Origin: Allantophomopsis cytisporea
Taxonomy: Eukaryota; Ascomycota; Leotiomycetes; Phacidiales; Phacidiaceae
Assembly (NCBI GenBank): GCA_024752435.1
Contig: CP103029.1
Span: 1,798,001 to 1,862,000, forward strand
DNA length: 64,000 bases
Direction of reading: 5' to 3'
Numbering within the stretch: position 1 is the first letter of the stretch; every line of letters begins with the position of its first letter. A model generated the notes under the pieces. It had not been told where the DNA came from and searched no databases. It saw only the letters and a program-made list of their open reading frames with translations. This document shows, piece by piece, positions 23,801 to 34,944 of the stretch. A program made the translations under genes and the position numbers.

Positions 23801-25340
23801 GCTCCCTCGATCCTTAACCAGCAGGGGCCCATAATGTTCTTCCATAGCACAAATTGTTCGAAGAGCGCTGTATTGGTACCAAAAACGCGTGAGAACGTTG
23901 CGCCAGTCTGATCCATGGGGATTTGTTGTTTGTTGTAGGGATATAAAAGTTTGAGGTACTCCCCTTCTTTGGGCACATCTGGAAGCTCGAATGCATACTT
24001 CCTTGTACATGGTTTAATCTTGTGCATTCCAACATTCATTTTGCCCATCAACTCATCAACCTCCTCGTAAACATCTTTCATGTCGACTTCTTCATTGGTA
24101 TCACGACCATGGCGCTGACGGTGTGTACGAGGTAAGAAGAAGAGCTTGCGAAGAATATTGTCTACCTTGACGAAACAGCTAACGAAGTTTCCAGTTTTCT
24201 TGTTCTGGACTTTACCAAATAAACACAAACTCCCATTGACTTCAGTATAGTCCGTCCAGAACATACGGAGACTACCATCGTCTTCGATAGCATCCTGATA
24301 ATCCAGCTTTCCAAAGCCTGTGGTTTCTGTTGCTGGGCCGTTCAGTACATTGAGCCTGTCTGTCACATTATTCCATGTCGAGGCGTCAATATCCTGTGGG
24401 GCTGGGCGTATGGGTGACGAGCTTTCTGGAGAAGGATAAGTTGGAGATTTCTTGATCTTCGGTGCAGGTCTGATGCTGGACATGTTTACACTGGCTGCTG
24501 CAATCCCATCTGCCTGTGCCACTTCCATATCGTCATCATCGTCATCTTCAGGATTGATGTTCACTTGAGCTTTTCGCTGAACTGCCTTTACAACTGGCGA
24601 CGAAGGTGCGGGATCGCTCATCGGGACATCATCATCGTCCATAACATGCATAAAGTCATCGTCATCGGCGGCACTGTTGTCGACTGGTGGTGTAGTAGGA
24701 AGCCTGGCATCTTCGATCCTCGCCCTTTTTGGAGCATGCTGTCTTGCGTTCTCTATCGGTGGAGAAAGAGCTCTGATTTTTCGTCGCTCTTGAGGTCGAG
24801 AAGATCGTGCAGTAGGTCGTGGAATATCGGTACCAACTTCACCAAGTAAATCCGCTAAAAAGTCCTCATCTTCTTTCGTCCTCACAGGCTTCGCCTTTGG
24901 TTTATTAATTACGGGGCCTTTGGTGAAGTAATTGCTTATGCCACGGTTCTGAGATTCCTTCTTTGCCTTTTCTTCCTCGCGTTTCCTCTTCGCTGTGAGA
25001 AGTCAGTTTCCATTTCGGAAGAATTGGTACATAGAGTCTTACCAGCTACGCTGGGTCTGCCTTTCACGGGTAAATCCTCATCACTGTAGCTTTCGTATCC
25101 AACCCTACCATCTCGATCCCAGTCTTCTCTTCCATCATCGGCATATCCTTCGCCATTGTCATCGATTACGAAGTCGTCTTGATTCAGGCGATCCCGAACA
25201 ACCTTCTTGTATCCGTCTTCATCGACCTCTTCGTATAGATCCTCTTGCTCCTGCACCTCATATGTGTCGCCACGCTTCTTGCCAGAGGCTCTGAGAGCAC
25301 GTAGCTCCGCAAATTTATTTCTTGTATTTGCCCTCGACAT
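20887..25340 (-). CDS. POL1: DNA polymerase alpha catalytic subunit
   Basis: Two exons: 25340-25043 and 24992-20887 (4404 nt, 1467 aa), with one 50-nt intron in phase 1. The acidic N-terminus begins MSRANTRNKFAELRALRASG, and a DEDFLADLLGEVG segment lies near 140. Family B motifs are present: DFNSLYPSII (859-868, metal ligand Asp859), KLTANSMYG (942-950) and YGDTDS (992-997, catalytic Asp994 and Asp996). The C-terminus has two Cys clusters (CRAC from 1274 with CQCGHV, then CKYYEGWLVC...CG...C) that bind metal and the B subunit. The enzyme extends RNA primers made by primase at replication origins and on the lagging strand, in the nucleus. The length matches fungal orthologues. It is divergent from the PPR-type gene, and the shared upstream region carries MBF-like sites. 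Confidence 0.97.
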
Positions 25341-25784
25341 GATGATTGGGTTGTATAAGGAAAAAGGCGAGGGCTTGAGAAAAATGTGTCAATTCCTTAA
25401 ATGACCATACTGAGTACTTCGTGAGAGAGAAGATTGATAAGGCGTATTCAATTTTGTATATTCGATATGGTGTTGAAGTTGATGTTGCGGAGGATAGATC
25501 AATGCTCGTATACACGACAACGCGAAATGTCGCGCCGGCTTAAAGTGCTTCCTTAACTTTCGCGTTTGGCGGCGTGTCGTGTCGCGAATCCCTGGTCTGG
25601 GGTCTTTCAGACTAGCGGCCGCATGATTCGGCATAATTCTGTAAATTTAATCCGTTAAATCTATTGTAATGAATGGCAGTCTGAGAAATCGAATCCGAGA
25701 GCTGTCAGGATACAGATCTTTGCCATTTTACTTATTCTTCTGTCTTGAAAACCTCGCTCGATACACAGCTTGATAAGTTCAGCA
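25341..25784. promoter_or_regulatory. Divergent promoter with MBF/E2F-like sites
   Basis: ACGCGAAA occurs at 25520-25527 on the plus strand and, inverted, at 25558-25565. TCGCGCC (25530-25536), an E2F-like TTTGGCGG (25565-25572) and TCGCGA (25582-25587) lie between or next to them. The cluster sits about 180-250 bp upstream of the POL1 start. ACGCGT/ACGCGAAA elements are the known targets of the fungal MBF (Mbp1-Swi6) complex that drives G1/S genes, of which DNA polymerase alpha is a classical member. That this cluster works here is inference. Confidence 0.6.
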
Positions 25785-27953
25785 ATGCTCACATATCGTG
25801 CATGTGTGCGGCGACATCTACGCGCCACTGTTGATTTATCTCATAATTCAAACATCACCAACAAGTCTAGATCTATTCTCAACAGTCCTCGGTCGAATTT
25901 CCGGCGCTATGCAACTGCATATACAGAGCTTCACGGTGTTCACAATCATGCCGATGTAAAGCGTATGCCAGATTCGAACAGAAGTGTAAGCTTCAGTGCT
26001 CTGCCACCACAGGATCCTCGAGAGGCCTTCCTCGAGTCGAGAGGAGTCAAGAAAGATCCTGCACAAAAGGAACTTAGTGAACATGACAGCCTTACCGATG
26101 ATGAGGTAAAGCGTGAATTGGAATTTCTCAAAGACCCTCTCAAGCTGGCTGATGAAATGCGAAGAAGGTTGAAGAGTCGACCAAGTCTGGAGAATACCAA
26201 TCGCGTCAAGCAGATTGTTCGGGCTGCCAGCAAAGAGATGGACTGCACTGTGAGTTGGAATCATATCATAAACCATGAGTTTGCCACAAGAAAAGTGAAT
26301 GCAGCTCTGAAAACTTTCAATGATGTAAGTGTTTGTCTAACATGTTCAAACGATAATACTGACGACGATGATCAGATGAAGAAGCATGCTCAGAAACCGG
26401 ATGCCTATACATATACAATCATTTTTCGAGGCCTTGCAGACAATTGCCACAAAACTCCGTTAGCACTTTCTCACGCTCTATCAATATACGAGTCTATGAA
26501 GGCCAACGATTCCAGTGTGAAGCCTAATATTTCGCATACCAATTGTGTGCTGAAAGTTTGCTCAAGAGCTGGGGATACGGACGCACTATTTGGCATTGCT
26601 GCAACTATACCTCTGTCAGGGATTGGTAGTGCCGACAACCTTACCTATACTACTGTCATAAATGCTCTTCGGAATTCAGTGGTGGAAATAAGTCCAAGAA
26701 GAGTTGCTCGCACAAGAGGCAAAGAACTCAAAGAAAAGGCTATTAACAAAGGCCGGCTCATTTGGGCCGATGTTATTCTTCGTTGGCGGAAGGCAGATAT
26801 ATGGATCGATGAAGAGCTTGTATGCGCGATGGGTCGTCTACTTCTTGTCGGTGAAGAAAAAGATTGGGATGATGTATTCTCCCTCGTGGAACAGACGATG
26901 AGAATCCCTCGTTTAATACCACGGGATGGTACTGCAGAACGCCAGGCTATTGAGCCATCACGGCAGACTACATCAGGTCCACAGCCTGTGGCAGCAACAC
27001 AACTTAGCGATCTTCTGACGGTCAAAAAGCCACCCCGTTCAAGGAAATATGCTCCTGAAGTTGATCCTTTCGGAATCGTGAAGCCTCCGGTAATGCCAAA
27101 AAGCCTTGGACCTCAGGATGGACCTTATGCCACTCCTGGCTTGAATACATTTTCCATGGTTATGGCAGCTGTGACTTCTCTTAATTCAAAGGCTGCAGCT
27201 TCCAAGTACTGGGCGTATTTTACTGAGGAGTGCGGTCTGAAACCAGACAGACAAATCTTATGTCAATATCTCCGACTTCTCCGCCTTTCACGATCAAGTT
27301 CTGAGATCGTGGAGGTTCTCAAGAGCTCGCCAAGCGAGGCGTATGATTCTGTTGGGTTCCGTTTAGCTCTTTCAGCCTGTGTCCGCGACAAGAAAAATCG
27401 CAACGTCTTTGCCAATGCTGGTAAAATCTTGGATCTTATGCAGCAACACATCGCGACACCTGATGTCATAGCATTGTTTCACTATATAGACGTGGCCCTA
27501 CTCAGTGAACCTTCTGAAAAGCTAGAAGAAAAGAATGAAGCAAATGCAAGGTCTGCCCGTGGTCGTCAAATCTTGCGGGCGCTCATCCGCCTCGAACCAT
27601 CTTTCATTGAACTCCGCTCACAATTGGCATATGGCGATATCAGCCCCAGTAATAGTGTTTCCCAGAGCCGTGCTGAAGCGAGCCAGAAATTCGATTACTG
27701 GCGGGATGCTTTCCTTCTTGTGCGTAAGATGGTCAGCGCCTACGATATTTTGATGCACCACAACCTAGTGGAAAGAGAGAAGTTTTCGCAACTTATGGAA
27801 CGACGCAGTGCATTAGCTGCATATGTCGCTCGCCATATGAAAGAGTTCAATGTTCCCTTCGCGGGTCCGAAAACCCTTACAAATCAACACATGCAGTCTA
27901 TTAAGCATCGTGAAGCGCTGGAACAAGAAGCACAGGCATCCAAAAGAAAGTGA
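25785..27953 (+). CDS. Pentatricopeptide-repeat-type mitochondrial protein
   Basis: Two exons: 25785-26324 and 26376-27953 (2118 nt, 705 aa). The N-terminus (MLTYRACVRRHLRATVDL) is basic and Ser/Arg-rich with no acidic residues for the first stretch, as in a mitochondrial presequence. PPR-like segments are visible: KPDAYTYTIIFRGLAD, NISHTNCVLKVCSRAGDTDAL, DNLTYTTVINALRN, and GLNTFSMVMAAVTSLN. PPR proteins bind organellar RNA; the arrangement resembles fungal Ccm1/Dmr1-type factors for mitochondrial 15S rRNA, but I would not insist on that name. The 51-nt intron (26325-26375, GTAAGT...GATCAG) is a multiple of three without a stop, so a naive ORF reads through it and adds 17 acidic residues. 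A GTGAGT at 27950 overlapping the stop could be a donor to a further small exon; I used the simple stop. Confidence 0.8.
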   Translation: MLTYRACVRRHLRATVDLSHNSNITNKSRSILNSPRSNFRRYATAYTELHGVHNHADVKRMPDSNRSVSFSALPPQDPREAFLESRGVKKDPAQKELSEHDSLTDDEVKRELEFLKDPLKLADEMRRRLKSRPSLENTNRVKQIVRAASKEMDCTVSWNHIINHEFATRKVNAALKTFNDVSVCLTCSNDNTDDDDQMKKHAQKPDAYTYTIIFRGLADNCHKTPLALSHALSIYESMKANDSSVKPNISHTNCVLKVCSRAGDTDALFGIAATIPLSGIGSADNLTYTTVINALRNSVVEISPRRVARTRGKELKEKAINKGRLIWADVILRWRKADIWIDEELVCAMGRLLLVGEEKDWDDVFSLVEQTMRIPRLIPRDGTAERQAIEPSRQTTSGPQPVAATQLSDLLTVKKPPRSRKYAPEVDPFGIVKPPVMPKSLGPQDGPYATPGLNTFSMVMAAVTSLNSKAAASKYWAYFTEECGLKPDRQILCQYLRLLRLSRSSSEIVEVLKSSPSEAYDSVGFRLALSACVRDKKNRNVFANAGKILDLMQQHIATPDVIALFHYIDVALLSEPSEKLEEKNEANARSARGRQILRALIRLEPSFIELRSQLAYGDISPSNSVSQSRAEASQKFDYWRDAFLLVRKMVSAYDILMHHNLVEREKFSQLMERRSALAAYVARHMKEFNVPFAGPKTLTNQHMQSIKHREALEQEAQASKRK

Positions 27954-29162
27954 GTATTTGATACTTCAAAATAATCTCAGTAGCAGAAATATCAGCAGAA
28001 TAAGAAGTCGCTGGTACCAACATTTATCGGCATGGTGGCAGAGGAGATTAGGTATGCTTGGAAGAGGACCATTCACCAAGTGTAATATGCTTGGCAACAA
28101 ACACACGCTTGGGCACAAGAACATTTTAGTTAGATAACTTTACAAATCTGCCCAAATCTTATGCATGGATCCTTCTATGGTAGATTTTGCTTCGAGATCA
28201 CAAATGGAGGTAATGACTTGCACCTCGGAAAGTGCGGTAAATGGTATTAAGCGATCAGGTACAGAGCAAAGGAAAAGGGAAAGGACAAGCAATAGTTAGC
28301 GTAAGAGACTACAGACAATCTTGATTGATTGTTTGTATGGCAGTGAGATTGGATGGTTTTATATAAGATGTATATAATCTAATGCAGACGAGAGTGCTCA
28401 TTCGTTGTAGAAAGGGATAAGGTGCGAGACCTTGCTGCTTCATGTTCTCAATGGAAGGAAGCCGAATGCCTATCATATATCAACCTAACTCCTAGTACCC
28501 ATCTTTGATTCAATACTAATACTCGCATCATGTTGTCCGAATCCCACGTTGATACGATGAACAATGTGGCTATTTCGATCTTTTTACCTTGTTCCCATTA
28601 CATGTGCCTCGAATTCAACTGCTCGAAGACTGGACAACAACCAAAAGCTGAAGTAATAGACCACCTCAAGTTCTCTACCAATGATAGATAATATAAGGCC
28701 CTAGGCATTATAGGCCTGAAGAATAAAATGATACATATTTTCACTCTCAAGGAATCTTAAAACTTCTCAGCTCAAACCCACCTCCCCAACCTCGCTACCA
28801 AGCAAGTCACTTCAGCAAACAGTAAGTAAATCCTCTTTTGTAATATTCAACATTGTGCTGCAATTAGCAATGCGCGAGGGATCTACTCTGGCCTGTTGCG
28901 TTTTGGCAATCATTGATTGAGCATGATCATTCTCCTCAAAACAGCAATTACTGGTTTTGTTCTAATCTAGTCTGCCTCAAGAAACGAAAGTCTATAATGA
29001 TGAATGCCTATTGATACATACGTTGTTCAAACGCCCTAAGAAAACCATAGCCGTAACGCTACTGGGTATAATACTAAGAAACACTTTATTCATGAATCAT
29101 AACACGTTCCTGTTATAACCATATGTCCCAATCGAACGATGACAGAAAAACTGACTATACGT
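27954..29162. other. Convergent intergenic region
   Basis: This lies between the PPR-type gene and the 3' end of the large unrecognised minus-strand gene. It is A/T-rich, with only short ORFs. Nothing else seen. Confidence 0.5.
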
Positions 29163-32100
29163 TCAGATTCTCTTGTTGAAGAGCTCGACCTGGGTAGAGA
29201 AATAATCCTGCCAAAAGGGGCTCGAATCCACTCCACTTCTTTCCTCCTCATCGTCCGCTTCAGTCCCCGAATCTATGCATTCTGAGTAACCACATTGTGA
29301 CATGTCTGTGAGAGAAATTCCGCTAACATTCCTGTTGATGCTAGGAGCGCTGAGATGTGTATGCATAGTAGTAGTCTTGATAGTCTCAGCCCTTGATCTT
29401 CTTCGTCTAACAACCTTTTCTGGAGGGTTACTGTCACTGGTTTGCACAAATGGGTCAGATTCCCAGTTTGAGGCTTTGGATGTGTTCTGGAGTTGTAGAA
29501 GCGTGTTGGCGTGGCCGGGGGCAGCACAGAGACCGAGACCCAGCAGACCTACTGCAGAGTGGGTTTGGCGGGAGAGTACACTGTGAGATATGGGAGTAAT
29601 TGTACGAGAGTGAGGTGTTGGTACACGCTGAATTGGTGTGGGGATTTTCTCGCCGGCATTAATTTGAAGTGTGGTTGATGGGAGATGTATAGAGCCGGAT
29701 GGAGTCATAACGCGTGTAGCATGATGATGAGTCCCATCTCTCTCATGAGTCAGCTCCACAAAGGTAGGCTCGACGTCAGTTGAATCCCAACAGATGTCAT
29801 CTAGAAGAGTCTTGTGGGTACTGGTTTTCGAAATTGGTGTGCTTCCATGTATACCGGCCAGATCTCGAGAGACAGAATCACTAGTACCAGCATCCAAGTT
29901 GAGTTCCGAAGGAGAATCGAATTTATTGTACTTTGGCAACTTGACTTCTGAGTCAAAAGATACTCCTGAGTCTTTTCGAACGTATGTTCTCATCAGCTTC
30001 TCAAGAGCCATTAGAGCGCTGGACTGACGACGACGCGGATTAATTGGTTCCAGCATCGTGGACTTGCCAGCACCATTTCCAGCAGTTGCATGAAATATCT
30101 CTCTGTAATCTTGGATCCTGTCAAGTTGTCTAGTATACTCGTTCGAATCGATCTCGCTATCCGAGAGCAAGTTATCTTCAACAGATCCAGCATCACCATC
30201 GAGATCATAGTCGCAAACAGAGAGACTCAGGCCATGTTTCTCTTTTAATAGTACAGTAGAGTTACTGCTGCCACTAGGGCCTGAACAGTGGCCTTGGTCT
30301 TCCTTGGCAACCTCAGCCTTCATGGCCAACTGAGAAGCCTTGTGCTCTCGAATCATATCAAGCCAATTTTTGGTCTTTGGAGCATCTGTGAGACTTATGT
30401 CCTTTAAGCTGCAAGCCACATCCTCTTCTTTGTTTTCTGTGAGATTGACATAGGACTGTTCTCCTGGACTCTTGCTAGTGAAAGACAAGTCCTGATCGGA
30501 ATTTGAGAAGTCGCTGCCAAGATAGGTTCTCAAGCCTTCAGAATCTCCAATAGGCACTTCGTAACCCTCGGTTGTGTACGAATCTGTAGACTTGTTGCAA
30601 TCATGGTGTCGATCACCTGATGATTTCCTAGGGGAAGCAATAGGAGGCTGTTCGTGACGCAAAGGGCTCTCAACTGCAGCACTGTTTAAAGTAATCAAAC
30701 ATGGGGATCTGACAACCACGTTTCCAACACAATCCTTCCGTTGGGCTAGTGTTTGATCAGGTTTATCGGGCGATGTGACCATAGTTGAGCCAATATGATC
30801 ATCTGTCAAGGCCAATCTACCGGAAGTAACTGGTAGACGACTCAGAGAAGCATGATTAGTGCACTCAGATTCACTCTGGGTAGTGCAGTTTCCTCCTACA
30901 ACGTTCATACGGTGGCTTGAACATTCACTCCAAGCTGAATCTTCATTTGTTCCATTGGAGCGTAACACTGATTTTCCATGTGCTCCGAAAGGATTTCGTA
31001 TGTACTTGATTTGTTCTTGTGGGTTGCCATTGGAATCATTGGAAAGATATATCATTGGAATCTCTTGATTGATTCTTGGATCAGATGTTGCTGTTTCAAG
31101 ACCATCAGCGGTATATGCCTGCGAGTGTCGCGCAAAACTCGGCGTCCAAATAAGTTCTCTGTCCTTGGACACACCTTTGAGTAAAACATGGAGTGGCAGT
31201 TGCTCAAGTCTTCGAGAAGTATGTATGATACGCTTGACTTTGTCATAGAAGCAATAATCGGAGAGATCTAGGTGTTCTTGAGCAAAGATATCACTGAGTG
31301 CATCACTAATAGACAGAAAACGCATCGAACGGCCTTCCGGGTACATGACAGAGACGGAATTCTGTTCATCGGTTCTGCTCGATCGCTTCGTATTTCTAGC
31401 ACCACGCCGGAGTATGGTGGAAGAAGTGGGATCCGAATGTAAGGTGAGGTCACTCATAGGGTAAGAGGTTGAGCCTCGACCACCTCTTAAGTACGGAGCA
31501 GACGCATCGGTCGTCTCCGAATGCGTAGCAACATATTGTCTCTCCGAATCCGAAAAGTTCCCTTCTTTCCTCTCTTGAAGGAGAGCCAGCCTGTCGTCCG
31601 AAGGCCACATGGACTCATAAGGTAACTATTGGACAGATGTTAGCGAGATCAAATATGGGTGCTCTCGTTCTTACAGATTTAGCGCCATTTTCATGGTTTT
31701 GAGAACCATCATTCACCTGCTCTGTAAGTATAGCATTACTTGGTCCAACGTTAAGGTGCTTTTCAGTCCTCACCAAAGGCTCACAGTACGAAAAGTCTTC
31801 TACTGTCGTAGCCTCACTCATGTTCTGTCGATGTTTTGAGGTCGCGGCTGTATTAATCTGGAAGTTCTTTGACATTTTGGCGGCGGTTAAGGCAATGATA
31901 GGCTCCAATTTATCCATATACGGCTCTCTCAACAATTCAATATGTTCATAATCCCTTTTCTCCATTTCGCGTGCAATCTTCATATCATTGTATTCAAGTG
32001 TAGCATTAACACCAGTGAGCCATTGCATATCACTGCGATCTAACATTCTGTTAAACTGCATGTTCAACGATGCTTGACGAGGCCTAAAGTCTGGATCAAG

Positions 32101-33093
32101 GTCGACAGCCCAATCTGGAACTTCACCCTCCAGAATTTCATTGTAAGAAAGCATGGGGCTTTTTTCTGGAGAATTTTCAAGTAGCTTTTGGGATGTGCTT
32201 TGACTGAGCATCATATCAGCTTCGGCGACGATGTTGAGGGCATTTGGTGTAATTCTTTCAGGCTGCTTCGGAGATGATCGATGAGAACATGCCTCAATTT
32301 CACAACAGGGCTTTCTCATAAGAGCCTCATCTTTAAGAGGTTCCTCGGAAGCTTCTGAAAATATCAGTATTATGCTGCCTTTAAAAGATATGTTTCAGGA
32401 CAGGCATTGAAGAAGCTTGGATGTTACTGACCCTTTCTTGTTGCTGGGCCCTCAGAAACGGTCGATCCTGCCACCTGAGTAGACTGACAAGGTTGACTAT
32501 TACCTGTGATAGGAGATTCTGAAGCAGCTGGAGGGCATGGGTAGGCCGTTGTGGTAGTTGATAGTGATTCTGAAGCATAGTCCTCCATAGCAGCTTCAGG
32601 CAGTGTCAAGAAACCGTCTACGATACGCAGATCTCCTTCACTTGGCTCCAAACTGGGTTGTGGTGGCACAGCCACAATCGTGGAGGCTTTGTTCCTACGA
32701 GAAGAACTACGGCCAAGTGTCAAGATGTCTCCAAGACTTTTACGTCGCTTCAGCTTTGGCGAGCCCGGTGGAGGCTGTGGACGTTTCACTAGGATATGTC
32801 AGTATAGCTATCATGATTATCATTGTGAAGAACTTGCATCGAATTCCCAATGGTCCACGCTTGGGCGGGGACAAACTCTGAGCTCTTAGTGTGGAAGGTC
32901 CATTCTCTTGCTGTTGTCTAGATGGACACTTGGAAGAGCGTAAAGTTCCAAACAAATCCCAGCCGTTGGTTTTTTGTCCTGACTGCCCAAGGCTTGATCC
33001 AACATCATCTTTGTTAGAGGCTCGACCTCGAATGGTGTTGAAAGCCGAAACGATAGCGTTGCGGTGATGCAGGCTCTTGGCCTGGTCAGCCAT
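29163..33093 (-). CDS. Large unrecognised protein (1251 aa)
   Basis: Four exons: 33093-32838, 32788-32432, 32354-31675, 31625-29163 (3756 nt). The introns are 49, 77 and 49 nt, and all phases agree. The first intron begins GCAAGT and ends CCTAG, a GC-AG intron that joins PLGIR to LKRPQPPPG. I recognise no domain. Visible traits: a basic NLS-like KLKRRKS near 98, a long Ser/Thr-rich, mostly disordered body, a more ordered stretch around 255-345 (GEVPDWAVDLDPDFRPRQAS, MQWLTGVNATLEYNDMKIARE), repeated HSE/TPS segments, RRRRSRAE basic cluster near the C-terminus, and an acidic end (TEADDEEERSG) before VELFNKRI. The conserved-looking stretch plus disorder suggests a scaffold or signalling protein; function is unknown. 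Confidence 0.82.
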
Positions 33094-33716
33094 TTTTTCT
33101 GGATATGAAGGTTGATAATTTATGAGTCTTAAAATCACATTAGTATGCTGAAGCCCATTCAAAGCACCTCGTAACCATTTGCTATCAGAAAGAAAAATGG
33201 AATGGAATGTTGTTCGGTGGCTTCTTGTGCTAACGACGTAAACCCTCTTGCTTGGCCGAGGAAAGCTGGTGCACCACCGTTATCAAGTCCTACGACTAAT
33301 AGAGTCTCAAGGGAAGAGATATTTTGAAAGTACAAAATTCGAACGGGAGAACATACCTAAGCCAAAATCCAGAATAATCTATTGTTTGTAACAGTGGATA
33401 TAAAAGAAGGATGTTGAAGAATTGAAAGGTGTTTATGAGTGAAGTAGGTCATGTAGACGGATTCTTAGCCTTGCATCGAAATGAAGTTGCGACTCAACGG
33501 CCGCAGCTGCGCTTCTCGCGTACCTCAGAGCTGCATTATTAGGAGGAGCGGACGCGTGCATACCTACGAATCTTATCTCACATTCTCCAGAACACAAATA
33601 CTCACTACCACTGCGACCAGACCATTGGTTTTAGTTCGGCTGATCGCTCGACCAAAAACCATTGAAGGTTCTTGTTTTACTACTGATCGTATAGGTACTG
33701 ACTATACAGTTTAACC
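33094..33716. promoter_or_regulatory. Divergent intergenic region
   Basis: This 623-bp region separates the divergent start codons of the large minus-strand gene and the RRM gene, so it must hold both promoters. I see no strong TATA box and no recognisable operator. ORFs are short. Confidence 0.5.
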
Positions 33717-34944
33717 ATGGCTGCAGGCAAGAATGCAGCCGTCAGCTTCGACGAAATCATCAAAGCCAGTGAGCTACACCAACCTGCGCCTTCTTGATAT
33801 CAATCTAACATGCTTCACTTTCTAGGTCGGGAGCGTAAGAAGAACGAGACACTAGCAAAGGAAATCTTTGGAAGAGGAGGAAAGGGCCGTCGTGCCAGTG
33901 CGCCTGTAGGAGAAATCAAGCCCGGCACAGGTCCATCTCTTGCCAGCAGAGTAGGAGTTACGAAGGTATATCATTGTCGCCATACTTGAAAGAAGTAGAA
34001 CTGAACTGACAGCAACTTTCAAGCGCCCACAAGTTGCTGCAAATCGACCAGCATTAAGGACAAATCGCAAGTCTACGGGAAATGTCGACGCCGAATGGAC
34101 TCATGACCTTCACAGTTTGAACAATCCTACTGCCTCGAATCTTTCTCGATTACCTCATCGCGGACGCAAGAACAATGTTGCTCGTGATGCGCGTCTGGCT
34201 GCTGCGCTTAGCGGCTCTGCATCTCCAGCTTTGGACGCGCAGCTTAACATTGTGAGCAACTCAAGATCACAGGGCATGAGCATACGAGGCCTAGCTGGTC
34301 CATATGCTGTCGTTGCTCAAAACTTCGCACCAGGTACTACAGCAGGAGATATTGAGAGCGCGATGCTGCCTATTGGCGGAGAGATTTTGAGCTGTCGCAT
34401 CACTACGTCTACACCAATTGTCATGGCAGAAATCATTTTTCAGTCCAAAGAGGGCGCTGAAAATGTTATCGCAACGTTCAACAATCAAAAGGTGTGTGCC
34501 TCAATTACTCGTCTCAGCACAATAACTAATAGGTCTTAGGCGGATGGACGTATGCTATACCTCTACTTGAAAACTGGTCCAGTCACTTTACCTCCTGGAC
34601 TCAAACCTGCTCGATCTGCTCCAGAAGCACAACCAGTAATTCCAACTGGCCCTCGTGCAGATGGCCCATCGGACCGTTCTGATCGATACAATACTTCCGA
34701 TAGATATCAGTCGCGTCAACGAAGCCGCGAGCGTAGAAGAAGCTACGATGAAGAAGTAACGGATGGATCATATGGATTTGACGACCGCATGGATACTGAT
34801 GATCGAGCCGACTCACGGAGTCGAGGCCGAGGACTGTACAGTGATGATCTAGTCAGCAATCGCAATCATCGTGGTGGTGGTAGTGGTGGTCGTGGTGATA
34901 GAGGTTATGGTAGAGGAGGCCGAGAAGGCAGGGGTCGCAGATGA
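33717..34944 (+). CDS. RRM protein of the Yra1/ALY/Mlo3 type
   Basis: Four exons: 33717-33768, 33826-33965, 34024-34491, 34540-34944 (1065 nt, 354 aa). Residues 7-20 (NAAVSFDEIIKASR) resemble the N-box of REF/ALY mRNA-export adaptors, which contacts the helicase Sub2/UAP56. A basic stretch (GRGGKGRRASA) follows. The RRM spans about 155-235, with GPYAVVAQNFAPGTTAGDIE as RNP2 region and MAEIIFQSKEGAENVIATFN as RNP1 region, but aromatic residues of RNP1 are weak. The tail is Arg/Asp/Gly-rich and ends in RGG/GRG repeats. Members anneal RNA and hand mRNA to the Mex67 exporter in the nucleus. The family call rests on the N-box, RRM and RGG order; a generic RRM protein is the alternative. Confidence 0.75.
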
